Positions 43,364 to 53,715 of a stretch of DNA of 58,000 bases are shown one piece after another (positions within the stretch are counted from its first letter, which is position 1; the number at the start of each line of letters is the position of its first letter). This stretch comes from Adiantum capillus-veneris. Its lineage: Eukaryota; Streptophyta; Polypodiopsida; Polypodiales; Pteridaceae. A program made the position numbers and the translations under genes. The notes under the pieces were generated by a model. It ran no database searches and was not told the DNA's origin. It was given only the letters and a program-made list of their open reading frames with translations. The stretch covers positions 6,697,001 through 6,755,000 of the forward strand of contig CM043942.1 of the NCBI GenBank assembly GCA_014529385.2, read 5' to 3'.

Positions 43364-45880
43364 AAGTTCTTGAACTTAACCAAGAACCGCCTTCGGACTT
43401 TACCTTTCTTCGTAGCCCGATGTGCCAAAATCAGTTCAGGAACAAGGGTCTCCTCGTTTTCTTCCACTTCGGGTTGCTCATCAGGCTCCCCATCATCAGG
43501 CACATCACCCTTAAAAGGTTTCAAGAGACCCACATGGAATGCATTGTGAATCCTCCAAGTATCTGGCAGTTTCAATCGGAAGGAGACATCATTTATCTTT
43601 TCAGTAATCTGGAAAGGTCCGTAGTATCGCATATTAAGCTTTGGAAAAAGCCTCTCCTTTCCCTTTTTCTTTCTTAGGCGTGCCTTCTCAAAACGTAAGA
43701 GCACCCAATCATCCTCCTTCAATTTCAAGTCGCGACGATGGCGACCCGCTGCCTTTTTCTGTCATTCTTGAGACTTCTGTAAAGTCTCGCGAACCTTGGC
43801 AAAAGCCGTATCCAAATCTCGCGAATATTCATCCGCTTTAAATATCTAATCTTTTGTGCTCAGGAAGGATGGAACCTTCGCAGCACTTTCAACAATCTCA
43901 AATGGCGTCTTCCCCGTCGAAGAGTGTATCTTGTTATTGTAGGCAAATTCCACCAAAGGCAAGTTCTTTTCCCATTGAGTCTTCTGATCCGAGATACAAG
44001 ACGTCAATAAATCTAAAACCAGTGAATTGGCAATCTCAGATTGCCCGTCAGTCTGCAAGTGGAACGATGACGAGAACTGCAATCGCGTGCCAATGTTCTC
44101 CCAAATTGCGTGCCAAAACAAACTCATAAATCTGGGGTCTCTGTCGGAGACAATCGTCGCAGACGTGCCATGTAATCGGAAAATCATTGTGATCATTTTG
44201 TGTTCTTGAGAGATAAAAAATGAAATCCATTGCAATACTTTCCCAGGGGTGGGTGGGTATGGGTAAAGGTTGTAACAATCCCTGTGCCTTATGCCTGTCA
44301 AACTTGACCTTCTAGCATACTGCGCACAAACTCTTCCACATCCTTTTTGAGTCTCGGCCAAAAGAAGTATCTCTCTACTCCTTTCATGGTGGTAGCAATG
44401 CCGCGGTGACCCGTAAAAAGGTGGACAGTGGCATTCAGTCATAACCTTTTCTCTCAACGGCTGTGTAACGCACAACATGGTTTTTCTCATCAAGTAGCCT
44501 TCTCGAAGGGAGTATCCTGCTACTGTCTCCCCATCCCGTATCCGTGTGAAAATATCTGCAAAATCTGTATCTGTGGCATACTCGTCGACCATATCCTCGA
44601 AGCTCCTATGATGTATTGTGGAAAAAGCCAGAACCAACAGCTTTTGAGACAAAGCATCTGCCACCACATTCGTCTGTCCCTGCACATGGACAATCTGGAA
44701 GTGAAACTGTGACGAGATGTTTGCCCACCGCATCTGCTTTTCCGAAAGCTGCTTCTATGACAAGAAGTAGCGCAAACTCTGATGGTCTGTAAAGACAGTA
44801 AAATCCGCTCCGAGTAGGTAATGCCGCCACTGAGTAAGAGCATGGATAACCGCCAAAAGCTCTTTCTTATAAATCTGTGCTGTCATCTTCGTCCAGAGAA
44901 CAATTGGCTCTCGTAAGCAATGACATGGCCTTCTTGCATAAAGACCACAACCAGACTACCACCACAAGCGTCACAATATACTTCAAATGACTTCTGCGAG
45001 TCGGGCAAAGTCAAATCTGGTCCTGTAGTCAATTTCTTGTCTGAAAGGCAGTCACCTCTGTGGATCCCCACGAGAAAGGGACTCCTTTCTGTATCAAGAT
45101 ATGCAAAGGGGAAGCAACCTTTGCAAACTTTCGTATGAACGGCCTTTAGTACGAACACATCTTCAAATTGGGCCAATCACACATAGTCTCTATCTTGGCC
45201 AAATCCACTTGCACTCCTGCTGCTGGTGAGACAAAGTGTCCCAAAAAGTCTCTGAAGCAGATGATCTCTGTGTTCTGCCTCATTCTTGGAGAAACAATGA
45301 TATCATCAAAGAAAGTGCCAACAAATAGCATGTACTCTCGAAAAATCCCGTCCTTCATCCGGTTAAATGTCGCAGGAGCATTGGTTAAGCCAAAAGGCAT
45401 CACCAAAAACTCAAATAATCCAAAAAGTAGTCCGGAAGGCTGTCTTGTAGACGTCCCCCGTCGCGATTCGGATATGATGATATCCACTCTTCAGATCAAT
45501 CCTGCTAAAGCACGAGGATCCCTGTAACCTATCGAGTATATCATCGATCCTAGGAATCGGAAATCTGTTCTTGATGGTGATTTTGTTGAGAGCTCTATAA
45601 TCGATGCACATTCTCCAAGATCCGTCTTTCTTCAAATCGAGCAGTAATGGAGAGCAGTACGGTGAAGTACTAGGCTAGACAAGACCCTTTTCCAAGAGGT
45701 CTTTCACTTGGTTCATAATCTTTTCAGTATGTACTCGGCTCACACCGTAAGGTGGCCGGTTCGGTGACGTGCTTCCAGGTATCTGGTCAATGGTCTGATC
45801 TTCAGGCCCTCTAAAAAGCAATCAGCATGAGCGTGGAGAAAAATCTTGGCGTTCTTTTGATCAGGTCAAACCATATTCAA
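43364..45880 (-). pseudogene. Chromovirus B: RT, RNase H, integrase, broken chromodomain
   Basis: [50 protein letters not shown] and FFDDIIVS (active site FFDD). RNase [17 protein letters not shown]. Integrase: [30 protein letters not shown], then LKEDDWVLLRFEKARLRKKK. The chromodomain stops at RRRFLVKFKNF (43375) and jumps directly into the RNase H region of element A; the 3' end and 3' LTR of B are missing. Frameshifts throughout. Confidence 0.85.
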
Positions 45881-47894
45881 CCTTTATCCATTGTTCAGCT
45901 CTCTCCCAAAAGAATGAGTAAAGAAATTGAAGTTCATCAAGTACAATTCTCTGAGCCCTTCATTTATAAAAGTCACTTTCTCGACCCAGTAGTCAACCAC
46001 AGCGTAATTCTTGTGGTACCAAGGGATCCTGAGTAGAACGTCACTCGCGTGCCGTGAACACCCTTGTCATTGCAAACGAAGTTTGCCAATGCTCGGTGTA
46101 GTGGAAACATCCCATCCGGGTGCCAGTCGAATTACCTCCGCTCGTGGCGTCAGTCTGTCGGGCGTTATTCCAAATCGAGCCGCCAATTCCTAGTGAAAAG
46201 AAATTGGCCTTGGCTCCTTCAAAAGAGCTTCTTGATCCTTCACTTTGCCCCAAAAGCGGCAAAGTTTGTACTTTCATTCATTAGATTCGGTGCAGGTCCC
46301 ACGCCATGTGGTACCAGTTCTGCTTTTCTATCTGCCTTTTCTGCCACGTTCCTCAGCTGCTCCCGAACTCTCAGGCCTGTTGTCGTCTTTATCATTCTGT
46401 TCTTTCTGTGCCTTTTTAGGGCACTTCGCGGAGATATGTCCATGTTCCCTACATCCAAAGCACTTCCCCTCTCTGATGAAGCGAGCTCTCTCCTCAGGAG
46501 TAAGCTTGGGTCGTGGATCCTTTTTCTCCGGATTGCCCTTTTTCTTTCTACTTTCATTCCCAGAAGTCTGCTCGGCTCGTTGTGTCATGGCCTCATCTGT
46601 GGGGTAGGTCAGACTGCCAGAGTGAATGGCAAAGCCCCGCTTTGCATGACTCATCAACTCCCGAATAGAAGCTGACTTTTGTCCCAAGCAGTGATCCCGG
46701 ATCTCTGTAGGTTGACCCAAGGTAAACCTCTCAACCTGTTCTCTGAACGAGATCTTCTTGAATAAAGAGGCGGGTAGAAAAGAGCTCCAGAATCTTTCAC
46801 AGTAAGCATTGATTGTCTTTCTTGGTCATCCAAAGATGGTTCCAAGCAGCTCGTATATCTCGTTCATATTCTTGTGTCAACCAAGAAGAAATAAAAAGCT
46901 TCTTAAACTTCAGCCATTTAACTGGCGCCGTCTTGTTTAAAAGAAGGGTGGACCACCAAGTAAGAGCATTCCCCTTAAAGTAAGAGGCAGCTCTCTGAAT
47001 CTTGGAGTGCTCTGAATAGCGTCCTCCCGCGAAAGCGATATCAAACTGCTGTATAAAAGACAAAGCCTTCGAAGCATCTGAGTATCCTGAAAAACTATCA
47101 AACTTGACCGAGTGGCCACCTTCCTTAAACTCTCGGACTTTCTTGCTTTTATCTTCGAGAAAGTCATACTGATTGGCTTTGTAAAAATTCTTCTTGTTCG
47201 CATAAAAGTTTTCGTCATCGGAATCTGAGCTATCTGTAGACGAGTCCTCAGTAGAACTGTCAGTCTCTAGGCGAGATTTAGCCTTCTTTGCCTTTTTCTT
47301 GCCCTTTCCGAAGCTTTGTTTCTTGCTTCGCTTTTTACCTTTTTTGTCTTCTTCGCTCGAATATGAAGAGCTAGAAGAACTGTCAGAAGAAGAAGAAAAA
47401 GAAGAAGAACTGGGTACTCCTTCAAATCGAACACTCTTCTTCTGTTTCTTTGCCTTGTCGAATGTCGACTGACGACCCAAATATCCCGGGAATTCAGTGC
47501 CTTTCTTCTGCTTTTTGCCGTGCTTTTTGGCTTTCTTTCGCGCGTCAAAAAGCTGAGCAATCCGTGCATCAACCACCTCTTGTAATTCCTTCTCTGAATA
47601 CTGTGTGTGATCAGAAGGTTTCTTGAGAGTGGGTTTTAGGGGTGGTGTAGTGGTTTTCTGCCACTGCGTATGCACTTCTTGAAAAAAGTCTCACTCATAT
47701 TTTGCCAATTTCGGATCCTTCGCAAAACTGAGCATCATCTTTGTTGCATCGCCGATCAATTGACGACGCTTCATCTCTCTTTGCTCCGCATGAGTAGGCC
47801 GAGGCGGGCCATACTCTCTGCCGGAATCTTCGTTGTGATCCCTGCCCGCATCTCTAGATGCAGAGGGAGTCGACCGATCCTTGCGTGAAGCCAT
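45881..47894 (-). pseudogene. Chromovirus B: gag, zinc knuckle and decayed protease
   Basis: ATG at 47894 (MASRKDRSTPSASRDAGRD), broken by a TGA at 47691-47693, then a 292-codon frame 47675-46797: a Lys/Ser-rich low-complexity region (SSSSFSSSSDSSSSSSYSS, about 47350-47420), then capsid with YFKGNALTWWSTLLLNK and KFKKLFISSWLTQEY. Zinc knuckle CFGCREHGHISAKC (CX2CX4HX4C) at about 46430-46470. The protease at 46280-46000 is out of frame and degraded. The Ser-rich tract is unusual but is shared with element A. Confidence 0.82.
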
Positions 47895-47950
47895 AGGTGC
47901 CGCAGAAAAAAAATTGGGGATCGGATTTCCCGTAGAAGAGAAATCGGCCG

Positions 47951-47963
47951 TGCTCTGATACCA
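47951..47963 (-). promoter_or_regulatory. Primer-binding site of chromovirus B (tRNA-iMet)
   Basis: On the minus strand TGGTATCAGAGCA begins 1 nt after the LTR end. It is the complement of the initiator tRNA-Met 3' end used by chromoviruses and many copia elements. Confidence 0.85.
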
Positions 47964-47964
47964 C

Positions 47965-48280
47965 TGTAACAGACTTGGGCATTCCAAGTCAAGAATCAAT
48001 CGCGACAACACCAAATAACCACTTCAAAACAATTCACAGATCACAATAGATTTGCACTGGCCCGACGGAGTTCCGTGCCTAGAGATATTGGCCCCAACGA
48101 CTGGTGCCCCTTTCGGTATTTCTTTATGTATTAAATCAATGTCAAAGTACAAAGAGCGGTTAGGGTTTCACTCTCAGACTCTGCGTCCAGATGCTTTACA
48201 GAGTGAGCCCTAAACCGTGTATATAAAGATTACAAGGGATGCCCAAAAACAGAGGCCCAAAAGCTTTCAGTTCAAAAGCA

Positions 48281-48332
<52 letters not shown>

Positions 48333-48635
48333 GAGAGAAAAATAAAGCAAAGCGTAGCCCAAAAGCTGGGATTTGCGTCGCTTAAATTTTTATTTTTTTT
48401 TCACCTCCATGATTTCCGAAAATATCCGTACATTGCAGCCGCGTGGCATGGCCGCCTACTTTTAGGGTTTCTTGCCATTTTAGGGTTTTAGCTAGCAGTT
48501 AGGATTAGGGTTTCCAGAAATTAGGATTTTTGCAAAATTAGGGTTTCTGGTAGAAATTAGGGTTTGCAAGAATTTTAGGGTTTTTGGCAGAAATTAGGGT
48601 TTCTGCTGTCGTAGCCACGTCATCACTTTGTGACA
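47965..48635 (-). mobile_element. 5' LTR of chromovirus B, with telobox cluster
   Basis: 671 bp, TGTCACAAAG to CTGTTACA on the minus strand, similar to but clearly diverged from the A LTRs. Contains (CT)n at 48286-48329 and, only in this LTR, seven TTAGGGTTT motifs between 48461 and 48603. The matching 3' LTR is absent. Confidence 0.85.
48461..48603 (-). repeat. Cluster of seven teloboxes in LTR B
   Basis: TTAGGGTTT at about 48462, 48480, 48505, 48538, 48557, 48575 and 48594, separated by 8-24 bp of other sequence (AAACCCTAA on the element's sense strand). They are spaced, not tandem, so this is not a telomere tract. Confidence 0.85.
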
Positions 48636-50789
48636 TCCATCATCCGGTTAAATGTGGCAGGAGCATTGGTTAAGCAAAGGCATCACCAAAAACTCAAGTA
48701 ACCCAAAAGTCGTCCAAAAGGCTGTCTTGTAGACGTCTCCCGTTGCAATTTGGATCTGATGATATCCACTTTTCAAGTCGATCCTGCTAAAGCACGAGGA
48801 TCCCTAAACTCAGTCAAGTATATCATCGATTCTAGGAATCGGAAATCTGTTCTTGATGGTGATTTTGTTGAGAGCTCTATAATCGATGCACATTCTCTAA
48901 GATCAGTCTTTCTTCAAACCCAACAACACTGGAGAGAAGTACGGTGAAGTACTAGGCTGGACAAGACCCTTTTCCAAGAGGTTTTTCACTTGGTTCATAA
49001 TCTCTTCATTCTGGGCTCGGCTCACACGATAAGGTGGCCGGTTCGGTGGTGTGCTTCCAGGTATCAGATCAATGGTATGATCTTCAGGACAAGTGGGTGG
49101 TAACTTGCCTGGCAAGCCCTCTGAGAAGCAATCGGCATGAGAGTGGAGAAAATCTTGGCATTCTTTATCAAGTTCATACATATTTGTCCTATCCTCGTCA
49201 CTCAACTCTTTCAAAAAGATCGAGTAAACAAACAGACTGGATTTCATTAATTTAGAAATGGCCGAAGCCGATACAATAGGGACAGACTCGCCCTTAAGTT
49301 TTATATCGAGTACAATGGTTTTGCCCTTCTCTGTGGTCAATGTCGCTTTCCTCGCCCGATAGTCGACCACGGTGTTGTTCTTGTGGTACCAGGGAATTCC
49401 CAAGAGGACATCACAACCTTCCAAAGGAATTTTGTAAAAGTCCTCATGCCCCAAATACCCCTGAAATGCAATCGAAGTTTGCCAATGACAGGTGTAATGG
49501 CTATGTCCCTGCCGGGTGCCGCTAGAACTGCCTCTGCAAGTGGTCCCATCTGATCGGGAGCGATCTCGAGCCGTGCCGTCAATTCTGGTGAAATGAAGTT
49601 GGCCTTGGCTCCTCCATCAAAGAAGATCAAGGCTTCTTGGTCTTTCACTTTGCCTCAAGCTCGGAAAAGTTCTGTACTCTCGTCCATCGTGCTGGGATTG
49701 TACCCACGCAATCTAGAACCAATCCTGTTTTCATCTTGCCTTTTCTTCCACGGTTCTTAGCTGCTCTTGAACTCTCAGGCCTTTCGTCTTCCTTGTCAGT
49801 CTGTTCTTTCTGTGCCTTTTTAGGGCACTTCACGGAGATATGCCCAGTTTCCCCACATCCAAAGCACTTCCCCTCAATGTAGAGAGCCCCCTCTTGAGGA
49901 GTAAGCATGGGTCCCGCATCTTTGTCTTTCTGTTCTGGGTTGCTCTTTCTCTTTCTACTTCTATTTTTCGAAGTCTATTTAGCTCTTTGGGTAATGATCC
50001 TATTTGTGGGGTAGGTCAGGCTGCCAGAGTGAATGGCAAAACCCCGTTTAGCATGACTCATCAAGTCTTGAATGTAAGCTGACTTTGTTCTAAGCAGTGA
50101 TCTCGGATCTCTGTAGGAGGAGCCAAGGTAAACCGCTCAATCTGTTCCTTGAATGAGATCTTCTTAAATGAAGAGGCGGGTAGAAAAGAGCTCCAGAATT
50201 TCTCGCAATAAGCGTCCACTGTATCCTTCTTGGTCATCCGAAGATGGTTCCAAGCAATTCGTATGTCGCGTTCATACTCTCGAGTCAGACCTGAAGAAAT
50301 AAAAAGCCTCTTGAATTTCAGCCATTTAATTGGCGCTGTCTTGTTTAATAGAAGCGTGGACCACCAAGTTTGAGCATTCCCCTTAAAGTAAGAGGCAGCC
50401 CTCCGAATCTTAGAGTGCTCTGAGTAACGCCCTCCTGAGAAAGCTATGTCAAACTGTTGTATAAAAAACGAAGCTTTCGAAGCATCTCTATAACCGGAAA
50501 ACGTGTCAAATTTAATTGATTGTACACCTTCCTTAAACTCTCAGACTTTCTTGCTTTTGTCTTCCAGAAAGTCATACTGGTTGGCTTTATAAAAATTCTT
50601 CTTCTTTGCATAAAAGATGTTGTCCTTAGAGTCCGAACTATCTGAAGACGAGTCCTCTGTAGAACTGTCAACCACGGGGCGAGATTTAGGTTTCTTTGCC
50701 TTTTTCTTGCCCTTCCCGAAGCTTTGCTTTTTGCTTCGCTTTTTGCCTTTTCTGTCTTCTTCGCTTGAGTCAGATGAGCTAGAAGAACT

Positions 50790-50821
<32 letters not shown>

Positions 50822-51379
50822 AAGAAGAAGAAGAAGAACTGGGTACCCCTTCAAATGGAACACGCTTTTTCTGCTTTCTTGCCTTTTCAAATGTAGACTA
50901 ACAACCCAAATAACCTGGGAAGTCAGTGCCTTTCTTTTGCTTTTTGTCGTGCTTTTTAGCTTTGTTCTGCGCATCAAAAAGCTGAGCAATTTGTGCATCA
51001 ACCACCTCTTCTAATTCTTGCTCTGTTTACATCCTTGGAGTAGGAGGTTCCTTTGGGCCGATTTGAGGGGTGGCTCTGTGGTCTACCGCCACTACGCATG
51101 CATCTCATTGAAAGAGGTCTCACTCATATATTTTGCAAATTTCGGGTCCTTCGCAAAATTGAGCATCATCTTTGTTGCATCGTCGATCAATCGTTGAAGC
51201 TCCATCTCTTCGAGTTCCGCCTGAGTAGGCCTAGGTGGGCCGTACTCCTCGCGTGAATCTTCGTTGTGATCTCTTCTCGCATCGTCAGATGCAGAGGAAG
51301 TCGACTAATCTTTGCCTGAAGCCATATGTGCCACGGAAAAAAAAAGGGATCAGATTTCCCGTAGAAGAGAAATCGGCCG
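48636..51379 (-). pseudogene. Chromovirus A: gag, protease and RT start
   Basis: Gag: ATG near 51325, a Ser/Glu-coding (GAA/TTC)n-rich low-complexity region (50790-50835), and capsid with FLMR-type decay. Zinc knuckle CFGCGETGHISVKC near 49840. Protease: ALIFFDGGAKANFISPELTA (D-G-G) near 49600 and CDVLLGIPWYHKN near 49400. RT start: PPYRVSRAQNEEIMNQVKNLLEKG and PSTSPYFSPVLLGLKKD. It stops at the B LTR within the NRMM(D) part of RT. Several frameshifts. Confidence 0.83.
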
Positions 51380-51392
51380 TGCTTTGATACCA
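51380..51392 (-). promoter_or_regulatory. Primer-binding site of chromovirus A
   Basis: TGGTATCAAAGCA on the minus strand, 1 nt after the 5' LTR. One mismatch to the initiator tRNA-Met complement seen intact in element B. Confidence 0.8.
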
Positions 51393-51393
51393 C

Positions 51394-51773
51394 TCTAACA
51401 GACTTGGACACTCTAAGTCAAGATTCTACTGCGACACCACAAGAATATACCTCAAAACAGTTTACAGTTCACAATTGATTCGACACTGGCCCGTCGGAGT
51501 TCTGTGCCTAGAGATATTGGCCCCAAAGACTGGCGCCCCTTTCGGTATTTCTTTTTGTATTAATCTGCAACTCAAAGTACAAGCGAGTAGTCAGGACTCA
51601 CTCTCAGACTTTGCGTCCAGATGCTCTGAGAAGTGAGAGCCCAAACTACTAATATCCCACTAATATATAGATTTACAAAAGATGCTAAAAGCAGAGCCCA
51701 AAAGGTTCAAAATCAAAAGCATGTTCTTTTCTCTCTCGAGCTCTCTTGAGCCTAAATAAAGCAAAAGCAAAAG

Positions 51774-51825
<52 letters not shown>

Positions 51826-52028
51826 TGCGTAGCCAAAAATAAAGCAAAACTACCGCAAATTCCGCCGCAAACCGCGGACGTCCATACAGCTTGCAATTCC
51901 GCAATCTGCGCCGTGATTTTCGGACAGACTTGCCACATCATCATTTCTATAGGGTTTTTCCCGCAAGGATTGTCCATGCCTAGGGGTAGTGTGTGTGTGT
52001 ACAAAGGCCACATCACAAGTTTGTGACA
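51394..52028 (-). mobile_element. 5' LTR of chromovirus A
   Basis: 635 bp. Starts TGTCACAAAC on the minus strand; the last bases are TTAGA instead of TTACA by one substitution. (CT)n tract at about 51776-51820. Paired with 40601-41232. The AGAGG duplication follows at 52029. Confidence 0.88.
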
Positions 52029-52033
52029 AGAGG
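52029..52033. other. Target-site duplication (right) of chromovirus A
   Basis: AGAGG, identical to 40596-40600. Joining the flanks restores the LINE RT reading across the site. Confidence 0.9.
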
Positions 52034-52592
52034 GCAACACTATCTAACCGAACGTGTGAGCATGGAACGATCTCCTCTGCCACCTGACAAAAGTACTTGA
52101 CTGTGTGCCCGTCTTAAAGAGCTGACACACCTTTGATCTTGGCATCTGATAAGCCCATCCTGCGTAGAGTGCCCTCCAAGAAGTCCCGATCAACTCTATC
52201 GTAAGCCTTCTCAAAATCGAGAAGAAGTATCATCAGATCCTCAACACAGAGGCGTACGAGGGCAGATGCCACCTAGAAAATAAAGATGTTGTCAAGGATA
52301 CTACGCTCCTTGACAAAACCTGTCTGTGTCCCATGTATGATGCTCTCTAGAAGTGATTGAATCCTCAAACTCAGAGCCTTGGCAAGAATTTTGTAGGCTG
52401 AGTTGAGGATGGTGATGGGCCGCCACTGTCGAATCTCATCCAAGGAGCCACCCTCCTTGGGAATGAGGTAAATCAGGCCCTCACTCATGCTGTCAGGCAT
52501 CTCTCCGGTGTGTAGGATGTAGTGAAAAACGTTGCAGAGATCTGAGCCAAGCAAATCCCGGTACTCTATGTCACGTGACACATCCAACCCTA
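52034..52592 (-). pseudogene. LINE 2, RT fingers and first palm motif
   Basis: 104-codon frame 52587-52273: EGLIYLIPKEGGSLDEIRQW, RPITILNSAYKILAKALSLR, GTQTGFVKERSILDNIF. It continues with ILLLDFEKAYDRVDRDFLEG (catalytic Asp of palm motif A) down to about 52090. It lies between the solo-LTR-like insertion and chromovirus A. Confidence 0.88.
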
Positions 52593-53715
52593 TGTGTCCG
52601 TGGACAAGCTACAGCATGATCAGGGTTCAGTCAGTCCAGTCAGTTTAGATTTAGAAGTGATCTGGCACTTTTGTGAGTCTATTCGTAGACCGTGCATGCC
52701 CAGGCACTTAGTGTAGATGCATATCCTCTGGTTGCACACAGCATGATCATCAATATTCCCATCACAATCCATTAGAATCGGTTAGGGGAATTTTCCAGTG
52801 ATTTTAGCCTATCTTCCCTATTTTTGACATTTTTCACTTATTAATTTAAGTGACTTCCCAACAAAAGTAGGTAGGGCAATTTGGGTAAGTTAATAGCAAA
52901 CCCAAGTTAGCACTCAATGGCAGAAGAGGCAGCAGGAGCTCCACGCTCAACAAGCAACTTCTCAATAGACCCCCGCCCCCCCCAAGGAGATCTAGCGTTT
53001 TGCAGATCCAGCATCACCTAGTGTTTTTGCACAACATCCCCTACACCTTGGCGTTTTCAGCAATCCTCTCATCGCCAACAGTACCCCTCACCTAGCGTTT
53101 GCAAACACCAGCTTTGCTAGCGTTTTTGGTCATCAGATCCTATAGCGTTTTTGGATTTCAGTCCCAGCTTTGCATTGTTTTCATCGCCATTAGAAGGCTG
53201 CAATTTCAGCAGCGTTTTCAGCCACAGATCACAGTAGCCATCAGCGTTTTTGTCAAGAAGATTCAGCCCCGAAAAACGCAGCCAAACTTGCGTTTTCAGC
53301 CCCCCAAAATAGCCCCAGATTCAGCAGATTTTCAGCAGTTAGATCCACCCCCAATTCAGCCCGCATTGTCGTCCTCGCCATAACAGTCGCCATCGTCGAC
53401 ATAGCCTAGACTTGCATCAATCACTTGCATTCATTTGTACCAGATTGTGCAATCATAAGTAGACCACTCTCGCCGACGAGAGTGGGGCCTTCGGAGGGGG
53501 GTTTTACAACGTCTCTGGTGTCGTATCTCTCTTCTCTCTATCTCTCAACCTCATTCACTTGCACGCACAGTGTCCGGTCTCTTTGTTCGTCGTGATCATA
53601 GCACTCTCCATTAAGAACGGAAGGCTCTCCCTTCCATAAGAACTAAAAGGAACCTTGAGAAAATATGGATCACTCATCTTGAGAAAGAACAACATTCATT
53701 CCGCTGCACCTTACA
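52593..53715. mobile_element. Solo-LTR-like insertion in LINE 2
   Basis: 1123 bp, TGTGTCC...TTACA, with no coding capacity, interrupting the LINE between LTPSFFLK and the next RT motif. Flanks CCCTA (52588-52592) and CTTTA (53716-53720) look like a 5-bp duplication differing by two C-to-T changes. It contains a cluster of GCGTTTT motifs (52993-53297) and a short hairpin CACTCTCGCCGACGAGAGTG at 53465. Orientation unknown. Confidence 0.55.

Larger units (their letters stand above)
40601..52028 (-). mobile_element. Chromovirus (Ty3/gypsy) A with embedded piece of a second one, B
   Basis: Two similar LTRs (40601-41232 and 51394-52028) flanked by perfect AGAGG duplications. It is inserted in the RT of the second LINE. 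PBS complementary to initiator tRNA-Met at 51380-51392, PPT at 41236-41245, and a C-terminal chromodomain identify a chromovirus. Inside, 43364-48635 belongs to a related element B (LTR, gag, PR, RT, RH, INT, chromodomain). Element A contributes 48636-51393 (gag, PR, start of RT) and 41233-43363 (end of RH, INT, chromodomain). Confidence 0.88.

Noticed and set aside
48461-48603. Interstitial telomere
   Set aside because: The TTAGGGTTT motifs are separated by 8-24 bp of other sequence and lie inside an LTR.
53099-53383. 94-codon frame in the solo-LTR-like element
   Set aside because: Low-complexity Gln/Pro/Phe composition created by the GCGTTTT and CAG-like motifs. No start context or domain.
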